Of a stretch of 64,000 bases of DNA, positions 37,441-50,021 are shown piece by piece. Location of the stretch: the NCBI RefSeq assembly GCF_022458985.1, contig NC_061775.1, positions 28,837,201 through 28,901,200 on the forward strand. The letters are read 5' to 3'. How positions within the stretch are numbered: position 1 is the stretch's first letter; each line of letters opens with the position of its first letter. A program made the position numbers and the translations under genes. The notes below the pieces were generated by a model. It saw only the letters and a program-made list of their open reading frames with translations, did not search any database and was not told the DNA's origin. Origin of the DNA: Mugil cephalus. Lineage: Eukaryota; Chordata; Actinopteri; Mugiliformes; Mugilidae.

Positions 37441-38240
37441 AAAAACTAGTTGATGCATTTGTGTCTTCCAGGCTGGATTATTGTAACTCGTTACTGTCTG
37501 GCTCCAAATACTCTTTAAAAAGCCTCCAACTGATTCAAAACACTGCAGCAAGAGCACTGACAGGAATTAGCAAGAGAGATCATATTACTCCAGTATTAGC
37601 TTCTCTTCATCGGCTCCCTTTAAAATCTAGACTTGAATTTAAAATCCTCCTCCTTACATACAAGGCCCTGAAAGGCCGAGCTCCATCATATCTGAAAGAC
37701 CTCATAGAACCAGATTGTCCCAACAGATCACTACCATCTCTAAGTGCAGGTCTGCTTGTGGTTCCTAGAGGTTCTAAAAGTAGAATGGGAGGTAGAACCT
37801 TCAGCTATCAGGCTCCTCTCCTGTGGAACCAGCTCCCAGTTTGGGTTCTGGAGGCAGACACAGTCTCTACGTTTAAGGTCAGGACTAAGACTTTCCTTTT
37901 AGACAAAGCTTATAGTTAGAGCTGGACTTAACCATCCCTTAGTGATGCTGCTATAGGCCGAGGCTGCAGGGGGACGATGCACTGAGGACATGTCCTCTAA
38001 TATCTTATCATTTTATTTTCTGTCTCTTATAATTTATTTTCTATTACTGAGCTGGTTCTGGTTCTGCTCCAGGTTTCTTCCTGTTTAAGGGAGTTTTTCC
38101 CTCAGGCTGATCTGGAGGTTTCAGGCTGGTTTTTGTGAAGCATCGAGACGATTTGTGTTGTTATTGGCGCCATATAAATAAAACTGAATTGAAGTGAAGT
38201 GAAGTGAATTGAAGTGAATTGAATTGAATTAAATACCATT
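37441..38240 (+). mobile_element. L2/CR1-like LINE, 3' end
   Basis: The reading frame 37461-37919 is the C-terminal part of a LINE reverse-transcriptase ORF2: SRLDYCNSLLSG, LQLIQNTAARALTG, RDHITPVLASLHRLPL, FKILLLTYKALKGRAPSYL, FSYQAPLLWNQLP. A non-coding 3' tail follows and ends with ATATAAATAAAACTGAATTG and (GAATT/GAAGT)n, typical of fish L2 (Maui-type) 3' ends. The upstream RT and endonuclease are absent, so it is 5'-truncated and immobile. The retained frame suggests a fairly young insertion. Confidence 0.85.
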
Positions 38241-38469
38241 AGAAGTTTCAGCAGCACGTTGGTATTTTTATCAATATGTAACAGGAAGTTTAAAAGTGAC
38301 TTAAGCTACTATGACATTAGGCTAACGACACGTACATTGATGCTACTTAACGAAGCTAACTATCTAGCTATGTTAGCACAGTTTGGAGTTAGCGTCTGGA
38401 TTAAAATGAAACAGGTGGAGCAGAGTGAACTAGATCATCCAGAACCTGGATCCAGTTCTAGACCAACAG

Positions 38470-38844
38470 GAAGAGGAGGTGATAGGGCGGCCATCTTGGC
38501 TCTACATCATCTTCATCATCACCTTCATCATCATCATCTTCATCATCATCATCATCACTCTGACCTTCATCACCATCATCTTCATCATCTTCATCACCTT
38601 CATCATCATCCTCATCTTCACCTTCATCATCATCATCATCCTCATCTTATTAATGTTCAAACTGAACATGATGTTGATCCGCCTCCAGAATAAAACTCCT
38701 CTCTTCCTTCTCTTCCTCCTCTTCCTGCTCTTCCTGCTCTTCCTCTCATGCCCCTCGCCCCCACCCCACCCCAGTGGGCGGGGTCTCTTTTCTCCCTCGG
38801 ATGTGGACCAGAGGAGCGGTCACTGCTGCGGACTGATCTCAGCG
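38470..38844 (+). promoter_or_regulatory. Probable palm promoter / 5' UTR with (CAT)n
   Basis: The palm start codon is at 38845. Upstream lie GCGGCCATCTTGG (38486-38498; its complement carries AAGATGGCCGC, a YY1-like site), a (CAT/CTT)n pyrimidine-rich run at 38499-38650 and (CTCTTCCT)n to 38745. The transcription start is not defined. Long His/Ile-rich frames here are artefacts. Confidence 0.4.
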
Positions 38845-40380
38845 ATGGAGGAGTGAGTATTTCTCTCTTTTCTCGTTGTTTCTTCTTCTTTTTGTCTGTT
38901 TTGTCTTTTTTTTTTTTTCTTTGTTCTTCTTCTTAAGTTTTTATGTGGAACATCAGTCTGGCCGCATGCGGCATCAGACCGCTGAGTCAGGAGCGGCAGA
39001 GCGGCGCCGCAGCTGCGACAAAACTCTCTGGTTTCCGTTAAGCGGAACCGAGCCGCCGGTAATGATGTGGGTGGTCGGTACCGCGGAGGGATAACCTCTC
39101 TCCTCGTCTCTACTTTCCTCCGCGGAAGAACACCAAAGATCAATGAGCAGCTCCAGCCTCTGCCATGACATATTGATCCGTTCACTGCCGTAAAGCTGGA
39201 CCTGCTGTCCGTCACTGCCGTAAAGTTGGACCCGTCCCAAACTAAACGTGACCAATAACTGGTCAATAAGTAATTAACTAAAGAAGTAATGAACCAATAA
39301 TCAGGACCAGTCACTGATTATTGGTTAACTTCATCATCAAGGTGACTCCCTGAATGGGAGGGGTCAGGGTGGGAGGGGTCTGGATGGATCAGAACCAGAA
39401 CTCTGAGATGGCAGAAATAAATAAGTGGTTCATATGCGGGTCTGAAGCTAAGCTAACGGCTAGCATGACCAGGCTCCATGATTGATAAATAAGACTCTCA
39501 TGTTAAACGTCCCAGAGTTGTCCCCTGTAGGGACGTGTCCCCTGTAGGGACGTCCCCCCTCAGACCGTTTCCCGTCAGATGATGAATAATTAATGTGAGG
39601 ATGTTTCCTCTGAGCCAACTCTCTGTCCCATCATGCAACGCTGCTGTTTAATGATTCATATGATCTGATTGGTTCGTTATTCTTGTAGAACTCACTGATC
39701 CTCGTTAACAAACTTCTCCTGTCAGAGTCTGTGGTGGGGGGGTTGTCTCCATGGAGACGGCAGGGCTGCATCTCTGAGGTGGGGGGGGTGGTCTCCATGG
39801 AGACAGCAGGGCTGCATCTCTGAGGTGGTGGGGGGGTGGTCTCCATGGAGACGGCAGGGCTGCATCTCTGAGGTGGGGGGGGTGGTCTCCATGGAGACAG
39901 CAGGGCTGCATCTCTGAGGTGGTGGGGGGGTGGTCTCCATGGAGACGGCAGGGCTGCATCTCTGAGGTGGTGGGGGGGTGGTCTCCATGGAGACGGCAGG
40001 GCTGCATCTCTGAGGTGGGGGTGTGGTCTCCATGGAGACGGCAGGACTGCATCTCTGAGGTGGGGGTGTGGTCTCCATGGAGACGGCAGGACTGCATCTC
40101 TGAGGTGGTGGGTGGTCTCCATGGAGACGGCAGGACTGCATCTCTGAGGTGGGGGTGTGGTCTCCATGGAGACGGCAGGACTGCATCTCTGAGGTGGTGG
40201 GTGGTCTCCATGGAGCTGATCTTTAGTTACTGGGTTTGTGTTGAGAAACATCTAGAGTTGATTTCACATGTTCATATGATTCGAGATGTGAACTGAAGTT
40301 AGTTAGAAAGATGGATGGATGGATGGATGGATAGATAGATAGACAGACAGATAGACAGACAGACAGACAGACAGATAGAC

Positions 40381-40439
<59 letters not shown>

Positions 40440-43400
40440 GAAAAGGGTTCTGGCCACAACAGCCTGGTAGAAGATCTTCCAGCATCTTCCTTCACATGTT
40501 GGAGGATCTCAGCTTCGTCTCTGAGGCCTTCAAGGACACAGCTGTACTGTTGCTCCTCCATGTTCTGATTGGCTCTACAGTGTGATCAGAACCGGTCCTG
40601 GTCCTGGTCCTGGTCCTGGTCCTGGTCCAGCTGACTGAGGTCTGAAACTCAGAAACAGAGCGAGTGGAAAACCAGGGAAAACGTGTGTTTTTATTTCACT
40701 ACTTATAAAAAAACAATATTCAAACAGTTTTCAGTAAAAAATGAAACTTTAAAGTAACTTTAACTTTAAAGGAAGTAGATCAAAGATTTAATAATAAAAA
40801 ATGTACATTTTGTGTAAATTTTTCACAAATAATTTAAAGCATTTCTTTTTTATTACAAAGGGCAACGGAAACCGAGGTAGATTAAGTGAAGCAGCGTTAG
40901 TTCAAGCCTCCGTGTGTTCGTCCTATTTGTGATGATTGAACAGATTAGTTGTGTTACTCTGCTGCTCTTTCATTATAACTCGCTAGCTCCTGTCTCCACA
41001 TGATGACGTGGGGTCAAGGTTCAGTCCCCCACTAACCGGAGACTCACCTGTTAATTAGGCAGCTTAACGAAGCCTGACCCATGGGGCGCCCCCTGGTGGT
41101 GGGCTGACTCCTGGATCAGCTTCATTTAATCTCTCTCTGTGTCTCAGGGCGAGCGAGGACCGACTGCAGCTCATGGCGGTGAGATCACCTACAGTCAGTG
41201 AACACAACATGAACGTAATGTAAACATGTGTTTGTCACATTAGAACATCATCAACATCATCACATTAGAAACATTAGGACACTTGTTCTTCTTCATGGTT
41301 CCTAATAAACCAGATCAGAGGGGGGACTTTGTAGACCAAATTAGAACCCTGATTAGACCTGAGGATGTTTCCTGGATCTTCTCTGATTGGCTCAATGAAA
41401 ACCACATGACATGTTAATCACGTGTTAATTATACTGCGGATGATGATCAAGTTAATCAGCTTCAGTGATAAAAGACACAAATGAAACCAGGAAATGAACG
41501 AGTGAATGAATGAATGTTGATGTGTGGCTGACTGTCGTCTGACTCCATCTCCCATCATGCTTCAGGAGAAGAGGAAGTGGCAGACAGAGCTGGAGAACAA
41601 GAGGCGTCAGCTGGAGGACGACAGGAGAGCTCTGCAGCATCTGAGGGTGAGACAGCTTCACACAGAGCAGCGCCCCCTGCTGTCAGCTGGTAGATGTAAC
41701 GTATGTAAAATATTTAATAGACTCAATAAACTCCATCCTGGACAAACCCTCCGCCTCAATGGACCAGTCTGAGGAGACGTTAGTAACACACTCATTCAGA
41801 CCAGTCGGCACATTTTCCTCTGACCTCTCACATCAACCAACAAACCACGTTCAGTGTCACTTAAATCCCCTTTCGTCCCCTTTCGTCCTGATGCCTGAAT
41901 GCATCGAACTGCAGCCATGTGATTGGTTGATTAGCTGTTTGTGTTAACAAGCAGTTGAACAGGTGTACCTAATAAAGTGGCCAGTGAGTGTATATTAAGA
42001 TGTTTCATTTTTTAAAGGATATTTTATTAGATCTAAACATTGTCTAATCTCCTTGTTCTTCTTTGAACTAAAACCAATGTTAAAGTTACTTCTGGGTTAT
42101 TATTGTGTTGTGTTACTGGTCCGGTCCCTTGAGATCAAACTGGTCTTAATGTGGCCCCTGAACTAAAAGGATCTGATAATCCTCCTCCTGTTGAGTGTTG
42201 AGACTCTTCAGACTCTTTTATCATTCATTTGCTTCCTCTGTATTGTGGGAATACTTGTGTAATATTTGTTCTTTTATGCATCTTACATTTGTTATTATTA
42301 TTTTTTTTCTTATTTTACTTTTATTCTATTTTTATTTGACTCTGATATCTGGCAGTTGTAACTTCATGGGAGCAGAAGCAACACAACTATTTCCTTAAAG
42401 GATGGATAAGTTTCAGCTCCTGGAGCAGACATTTCCTGATGTCTGTGAATGCAACACAAATTAAACCATGATGTCACGAGTTAGCGGCTAATCTGACCCA
42501 ACAATGATTTCCTTTCTCGTCTGTTTACTGGTAGAAAATACCGGAGACGTTAAACCAGGCCCCTGAGGCCCCTGAGGCCCCTGAGGGCCCGGAGGGTCCA
42601 GGACGGGCTGTGTTCAGGGGGGGGGGGGGGGGTTGTGGTCCAGGTCCGGAGGCGAAGCAGAGATCATCAGCTGATCACAGGATTCAGACCTTTGTTTACT
42701 GAGAGAAGAAGAAGAAACAAGCTTATTATTAATTTAAAAAGAACATTATAATAAAAAAAATAAATAAATAACAACACCCTAAAAAATATGTATAGAAACA
42801 GAAATCTGAAGACAACGTGTACGTACAGTGTGGAGGTGATTAAAATGACTGAAACTGAGCAAAGAGTTGCTATGATAGACTATGTGTATTGAATAAAACA
42901 GTGAGGTGGTGGTTTGTGCAAAAATAAGATTTATTAGTGCAATAAGTAAGTTTAAGGTCTAGTGTGAGCGTTACTGTTGACTCCTGCTGGTTCTTCTACA
43001 TGTTCTGGTCTAATTCTACCTGGATAAGGACGTTTCCCGACACGTGTCTTATAAAAAGTGGCGTCATGTCATGTTGTTTCCAGAGGTTTAGGATCAGATG
43101 TGAAACCAGTTTCTCTTTAAGTCCCTGATTAATTCTTAAGAGTCTGACCTCTGTAATAAACTGATAACATGAAGCCTGAGCTGGTTAACAGCACAAAACA
43201 CTCACATCCAGTGTCACTTCAGCCTGAAGCCAGTTTATTAAGAACAAACAGAAACACACGAGCTGATTCTGAGCCGACTGTTAGAGAAAAGGCCGCGAAA
43301 AGACTTTAAATATTTCTGTGATCAATCCACCAGTCGCTGCTTTATCCAGAAAAGGATAAACCGAACTATCAGTCAGTCCACACACACGGACCTGCTGACA

Positions 43401-46400
43401 AATGAAGGGATGAATAAATGAAGTATAGATTAAACTAGATTCATTTTGGCCTCAACATTTGTTATTTGATAAATGTTCTTGTGTCAGAGTCAGTTTTAAG
43501 ATTCCTCGGTTTCCTGTGTCCAGTCGAAGGCTCTGAGGGAGCGCTGGCTTCTGGACGGAGCGCCCTCTGCTGGACCTGAACAGGACGACGTCAAGAAACA
43601 GCTGGAGCAGGACGAGGCCAAGACCAGGAGTCTGGAGGAGGCCATCAACAAGTCTGCCTTCATTAATTTCATTATTATTCCCTGAAGGAGGAGAAGTGTT
43701 CATTTCTAACATTTAAAAAGAACAAATGTGTTTGTTGCAGGTTGGAGCAGGAACTGGTCAGTTTGGAGTCGAGAGCTTTGATTCTGGAACCGACACCTTC
43801 TGCTCCAATAAAACATTCAACTGTGAGTCTACACACACAATCCTATTACATTACATTACGTCAGATGACATTAATCAGATTACGTCAATCAGATTACATT
43901 AATCAGATTATATCAATCAAATTATGTCAGTCAGATGACATTAATCAGATTATGTCAATCAGATTACATCAATCAGGTTATGTCAGTCAGATTATGTCAG
44001 TCAGATGACATTAATCAGATTACGTCAATCAGATTACATCAATCAGATTACATTAATCAGATTACGTCAGTCAGATGACATAAATCAGATTATGTCAGTC
44101 AGATGACATTAATCAGATTACGTCAATCAGATTATGTCAATCAGATTACATTAATCAGATTACATTAATCAGATTACGTCAGTCAGATGACATAAATCAG
44201 ATTATGTCAATCAGATTACATCAGTCAGGTTATGTCAGTCAGATTACATTAATCAGATTACATCAGTCAGGTTATGTCAGTCAGATTACATTAATCAGAT
44301 TACATTAATCAGATTACTTCAATCAGATTACGTCAGTCAGATTGCGTGGTGTGAATTCATGGGTTTATTGTTTGTGCCTCCAGGTGGCGTCAGGATCAGT
44401 CACAGGTAAGTTTCTTCTTCTTCTTCTCTCTGTTTTTGTGTCGTCTCCATGAATCCTCTCTGCTCTCTCTGGTCACCTGCAGAGGTCAAAGGTCACAGAG
44501 CTGCATCGTCAGGTCAGGTCGTCCAAGGTGAGACTGGAGCTGACCTCAGTTACACCTGTAATCAGATCAGAGGATCACTCTGTATGAAATCACATTAAAA
44601 TCATCAGATTAGTGCCTAATCTGTAGTCAGATTGCAGTAATCAGATTACATTCCGGTAGCAATCAGATTACAACAATGATGTTGTCAGAGCTTCCGTCTT
44701 GACTCTGTCTCTGTGCCTGCAGAGGTCAAAGTTCACAAAAGTCCTCGAATGAACAAACCCAGAGAAGCGACACAGGAGATGAAGAGAGGTGAGTCAGAGA
44801 GGAGAGTATTATTTACAAGATTAACAAGCTAAAGTTAAAATACTAATACTAAGAAAATATAGAAAATATAGAAAATATTTTTATCGCAGCAGTGGTAAAG
44901 TGTAAACATGTATGGAACAAGGTTTGTTGAATAGACAGGACAGACATGATGGACCCTACATCCTACATTAGGTGTGAGCTCTGCTCAGGCTCCGTGTGGT
45001 GTAGATCTGTCCATCAGAGAGGAGGGAGGAGGGGGGAGGAGGGGGGAGGACAGCCAACAATCCTCTGGGCTGCCTCCACTGTCCTCCACTGTCCTCCACT
45101 GTCCATCACTGTCCTCCACTGTCCTTCACTGTCCTCCACTGTCCTTCACTGTCCATCACTGTCCTCCACTGTCCTTCACTGTCCATCACTGTCCTTCACT
45201 GTCCTCCACTGTCCTTCACTGTCCTTCACTGTCCATCACTGTCCTCCACTGTCCTCCACTGTCCTTCACTGTCCATCACTGTCCTCCACTGTCCTCCACT
45301 GTCCTCCACTGTCCATCACTGTCCTTCACTGTCCTCTGAAGCCTTGACTCTGTCCACCTCGGTGCAGAGGTTCTGTCCTGTTCTTTGTGGTGTTCAGGTC
45401 CAGGTTGTTTGGGTTAAGCAGGTGGGGAGGTCTGCTTGGGCCAGGGAGCGACTACTACATGTTTACTACATGTTTACTACACGTTTACTACATGTTTACT
45501 ACATGTTTACTACAGTGGTTACTACATGTTTACTACATGTTTACTACAGTGGTTACTACATGTTTACTACACGTTTACTACATGTTTACTACACATTTAC
45601 TACATGTTTACGACACATTTACTACATGTTTACTAGATGTTTACTACATGTTTACTACACGTTTACTACATGTTTACAACATGTTTACTACAGTGGTTAC
45701 TACATGTTTACTACATGTTTACTACATGTTTACCACACATTTACTACATGTTTACAACATGTTTACTACATGTTTACGACAGTGGTTACTACATGTTTAC
45801 AACATGTTTACTACAGTGGTTACTACATGTTTACTACACGTTTACTACAGTGGTTACTACATGTTTACTACAGTGGTTACTACATGTTTACAACATGTTT
45901 ACTACAGTGGTTACACATGTTTACTACATGTTTACCACTACACTTTACTCACTGTTTACAACATGTTTACTACATGTTTACTACAGTGGTTACTCATGTT
46001 TACACATGTTTACTACAGTGGTTACTTCATGTTTCCTACTATTTACTACCATTTCTCATGTTACTCACATGTTTACTTCACATTTTACCTACATGTTACC
46101 CACATTTACTACATGTTTACTACATGTTTCTAACTTGTTTACACTGTAACATCTTTTACTACATGTTTGCCACATGTTTACTACATGTTTATTACAGTGG
46201 TTACTACATTTTTACTACACGATTACTACAGTGGTTACTACATGTTTATTACAGTGGTTACTACATTTTTACTACACCTTTACTACAGTGGTTACTACAT
46301 GTTTACTACACGTTTACTACAGTGGTTACTACATGTTTACTACAGTGGTTACTACATGTTTACTACATGTTTATTACAGTGGTTTACTACATGTTTACTA

Positions 46401-49400
46401 CACGTTTACTACAGTGGTTACTACATGTTTACTACAGTGGTTACTACATGTTTACTACATGTTTATTACAGGGGTTACTACATGTTTACTACACGTTTAC
46501 TACAGTGGTTACTACATGTTTACTACAGTGGTTACTACATGTTTACTACATGTTTATTACAGTGGTTACTACATGTTTACTACACGTTTACTACAGTGGT
46601 TACTACATGTTTACTACAGTGGTTACTACATGTTTTACAACATGTTTACTACAGTGGTTACTACATGTTTACTACATGTTTACTACATGTTTACCACACA
46701 TTTACTACATGTTTACAACATGTTTACTACATGTTTACTACAGTGGTTACTACATGTTTACAACATGTTTACTACAGTGGTTACTACATGTTTACAACAT
46801 GTTTACTACAGTGGTTACTACATGTTTCCTACATATTTACTACACATTTACTACATGTTTACCACATGTTTACTACATGTTTACCACACATTTACTACAT
46901 GTTTACTACATGTTTAACACTATTTACTACATGTTTACCACATGTTTACTACATGTTTACTACAGTGGTTACTACATGTTTACTACACGTTTACTACATG
47001 TTTACTACAGTGGTTACTACATGTTTACTACATGTTTATTACAGTGGTTACTACATGTTTACTGCATGTTTACTACATGTTTACTTCAGTGGTTACTACA
47101 TGTTTATTACAGTGGTTACTACATTTTTACTACACGTTTACTACAGTGGTTACTACATGTTTACTACAGTGGTTACTACATGTTTACTACATGTTTATTA
47201 CAGTGGTTACTACATGTTTACTACACGTTTACTACAGTGGTTACTACATGTTTACTACAGTGGTTACTACATGTTTACTACATGTTTATTACAGTGGTTA
47301 CTACATGTTTACTACACGTTTACTACAGTGGTTACTACATGTTTACTACAGTGGTTACTACATGTTTACAACATGTTTACTACAGTGGTTACTACATGTT
47401 TACTACATGTTTACTACATGTTTACCACACATTTACTACATGTTTACAACATGTTTACTACATGTTTACTACAGTGGTTACTACATGTTTACAACATGTT
47501 TACTACAGTGGTTACTACATGTTTACAACATGTTTACTACAGTGGTTACTACATGTTTCCTACATATTTACTACACATTTACTACATGTTTACCACATGT
47601 TTACTACATGTTTACCACACATTTACTACATGTTTACTACATGTTTAACACTATTTACTACATGTTTACCACATGTTTACTACATGTTTACTACAGTGGT
47701 TACTACATGTTTACTACACGTTTACTACATGTTTACTACAGTGGTTACTACATGTTTACTACATGTTTATTACAGTGGTTACTACATGTTTACTGCATGT
47801 TTACTACATGTTTACTTCAGTGGTTACTACATGTTTATTACAGTGGTTACTACATTTTTACTACACGTTTACTACAGTGGTTACTACATGTTTACTACAC
47901 GTTTACTACAGTGGTTACTACATGTTTACTACAGTGGTTACTACATGTTTACTACATGTTTATTACAGTGGTTACTACATGTTTACTACACGTTTACTAC
48001 AGTGGTTACTACATGTTTATTACAGTGGTTACTACATGGTTATTACAGTGGTTACTACATGTTTACTACACGTTTACTACAGTGGTTACTACATGTTTAC
48101 TACAGTGGTAACTACATGTTTACTACATGTTTATTACAGTGGTTACTACATGTTTACTACACGTTTACTACAGTGGTTACTACATGTTTACTACAGTGGT
48201 TACTACATGTTTACAACATGTTTACTACAGTGGTTACTACATGTTTACTACATGTTTACTACATGTTTACCACACATTTACTACATGTTTACTACATGTT
48301 TACTACATGTTTACTACAGTGGTTACTACATGTTTCCTACATATTTACTACACATTTACTACATGTTTACCACATGTTTACCACATGTTTACTACATGTT
48401 TACCACACATTTACTACACGTTTTCTACATGTTTACTACATGTTTACTACATGTTCACCACAGCATTACCGCTGTTACTATCGGGTGTTATTCACGCGTT
48501 ATTGACGGGGTTTTCTGGAACAGATATTGACGGAACAGGTGAAGCAAACACACATAATTGGTTGAAACCAGCTCAACATTGATGTCTGACGCATCACGTA
48601 GCAGCAACATTCGAATGTCAGGTGGCCTCCAGAAGAACTGGGTCACTGTGACAAAAGATGAATCCAGAATGAAACCCTGAGGTGGATGTAGACTTGTCCC
48701 AGGTCTGTGCACCGTCACTTTCTAACATCTGTTTCTAACAACTCTCTGTTTCTGTCTGCCCTTCTTCCAGCTTCATGTGTTTCACTTTCTGTCTGTTAAG
48801 CTGCTCTTCAGGCTTCTGTTTTCTAACATCCCCCCAGCAATGTACTCAGTGGAGATTAAGATAGAACGAGACCGAGTGACGGGGGAAACCAGGGTTCTGT
48901 CCACTAACACCACACTTCCTGTTGACCTCTCCAGCCAAGGGGTCAAAGTTTACGAAGACGAGCAGAAAGGTGACATGAGCAAGTCAAAACACAAGTAGAA
49001 ATAAAACAGAAGACGCTTCACGAGAAGTCAGCTGCTGATTTAGATGGTTCATGGTGATATCAGATTATTAATTATTGTTCATGTTGGAGCAGTTTAAAAG
49101 TATCTGTCTACTAAAGTAAATCTGACACATGTCTTCGTGGTATGTCCATGTTTATCCTTCATGTTTTCACCACTTCATCAGGGTCAGTTCAGACCAGCTG
49201 ACGTCTCCAGCAGAAGGAAACTCAAGTCGTCTCTGAGTGTTTTAGTTTGAGCTCCAATAGTTTAACGTCTCCAGAACATTAAGTCAGAGTCTGTTGGTCC
49301 GTCAGCTGGAGATCAGTGGGGAACTTTGGGATCTGACCCTGGTACCATCTTTTCCTCAGTGGTCCATGAGATGAACGGTGAAGACGGCGTCCACCTGCTC

Positions 49401-50021
49401 AGCTCCACCGAGGTCGAGGAGCTCATCCACAAAGCAGACGAAGCCTCCATGATGTCGCCTACTGTCCCCTCTCTCCCCACGGTGGAGGTCCAGGAGGAGC
49501 TCGGTCCAGACTCAGTTCCTGAGTCAGTTCCCCTGGTTGCAGCCGAGATCACGGGGCTGGAGGCCAAACCAGGCGGCGAGCCCAGCGTGGACGAGGCCAG
49601 TGCTGAGAACCCGGTGACCATGGTGTTCATGGGATACCAGAGTGTGGAGGACGAGGCTGAGACCAAGAAGGTGCTGGGGCTGCAGGGGACGGTGAAGGCC
49701 GAGCTGGTGCACATCGACAACGGGAAGACGCCACCGGCAGAAGAGACGGATCAAGAACCAACTCCTCCCGCCGCCATCAGCAAGCTGCCGACCTCCAAAC
49801 CTCGAGAGACGGCGGGGGAGGCCAGGGGAGGAGCGGCGCCCATAAAGAAGGAGACGGCGGGGGAGGCCGGGGGAGGAGCGGCGCCCATAAAGAAGGAGAC
49901 GGCGGGGGAGGCCGGGGGAGGAGCGGCGCCCATAAAGAAGGAGACGGCGGGGGAGGCCAGGGGAGGAGCGGCGCCCATAAAGAAGGAGAAGCAGCCGTGT
50001 AAGTGCTGCAGCATCATGTGA
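38845..50021 (+). CDS. palm: Paralemmin-1
   Basis: Paralemmin-1 is a lipid-anchored protein of the inner plasma membrane that affects membrane shape and filopodia. Ten exons give 418 residues (human 387): 38845-38852, 41148-41178, 41566-41646, 43524-43651, 43741-43822, 44384-44405, 44483-44527, 44723-44788, 48838-48969, 49360-50021 (TGA). The coiled-coil paralemmin core is [34 protein letters not shown] and [19 protein letters not shown]. Conserved later blocks are [47 protein letters not shown] and [19 protein letters not shown]. It ends CKCCSIM: a CaaX prenylation box (CSIM) preceded by two Cys suited to palmitoylation. The last exon encodes four copies of a 15-residue repeat (see separate entry). 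The first exon of 8 bases and exons 6-8 are the least certain; exon 7 could also end at 44512. Confidence 0.92.
38853..41147 (+). repeat. palm intron 1 with palindromic 46-48-base repeat and (GATA/GACA)n
   Basis: Ten or so units at 39740-40215, each TGGTCTCCATGGAGACGGCA plus GGGCTGCATCTCTGAGGTGG, contain the perfect 14-base palindrome GTCTCCATGGAGAC. A (GATG/GATA/GACA)n microsatellite follows at 40306-40440. Minus-strand frames ([15 protein letters not shown]) through the array are artefacts. The rest of the intron, including 38870-39730, is ordinary non-coding sequence. Confidence 0.85.
41647..43523 (+). repeat. palm intron 3 with two fish interspersed repeat remnants
   Basis: Bases about 41740-41995 end with AACAGGTGTACCTAATAAAG and TGGCCAGTGAGTGTA, a motif common at the end of a widespread teleost repeat. 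Bases 42105-42175 (TTACTGGTCCGGTCCCTTGAG, ATGTGGCCCCTGAAC) resemble the inner end of hAT-type MITEs. Both assignments come from remembered motifs. A G-run sits at 42617-42633. The remainder is AT-rich spacer. Confidence 0.45.
43845..44342 (+). repeat. ATCAGATTACATTA / GTCAGATGACATTA minisatellite
   Basis: About 40 diverged 12-13-base units (TCAATCAGATTA, TCAGTCAGATGA, TTAATCAGATTA) fill the palm intron between exons 43741-43822 and 44384-44405. Confidence 0.9.
45062..45340 (+). repeat. 10-base minisatellite CTCCACTGTC
   Basis: Twenty-eight or so decamers of the form CCTCCACTGT, CCTTCACTGT and CCATCACTGT in palm intron 8. Overlapping frames rich in His-Cys-Pro-Ser are artefacts. Confidence 0.95.
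45450..48470 (+). repeat. 3 kb array of 12-base units TACTACATGTTT / TACTACAGTGGT
   Basis: Roughly 250 dodecamers in palm intron 8. Variants include TACTACACGTTT, TACAACATGTTT, TACCACACATTT and TATTACAGTGGT. Around 45900-46160 the units are degenerate. Two long blocks are duplicated with a period of about 731 bases: the marker TGTTTAACACTATTTAC occurs at 46911 and 47642, with matching sequence for hundreds of bases on both sides. Because 12 is divisible by three and the units have no stop in several frames, an open frame of 1053 codons spans the array. It is not a gene. Confidence 0.95.
49805..49984 (+). repeat. In-frame 45-base coding repeat in palm last exon, four copies
   Basis: Four tandem copies encode [15 protein letters not shown] or [15 protein letters not shown]. 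Copies 1 and 4 have Arg, copies 2 and 3 have Gly at the seventh position. They lie about 10 residues before the C-terminal CKCCSIM lipid anchor and add a Lys-Lys pair per copy. I do not recall such a repeat in mammalian paralemmin-1. Confidence 0.95.

Noticed and set aside
39631-40251. Minus-strand frames repeating [15 protein letters not shown]
   Set aside because: Translation of the 46-48-base palindromic repeat in palm intron 1, present in three frames.
45344-48505. Open reading frame of 1053 codons rich in Tyr, Thr, Leu and Val
   Set aside because: It is the translation of a 12-base tandem repeat in palm intron 8. Other frames of the same array are also open, and no domain, splice logic or conserved ends exist.
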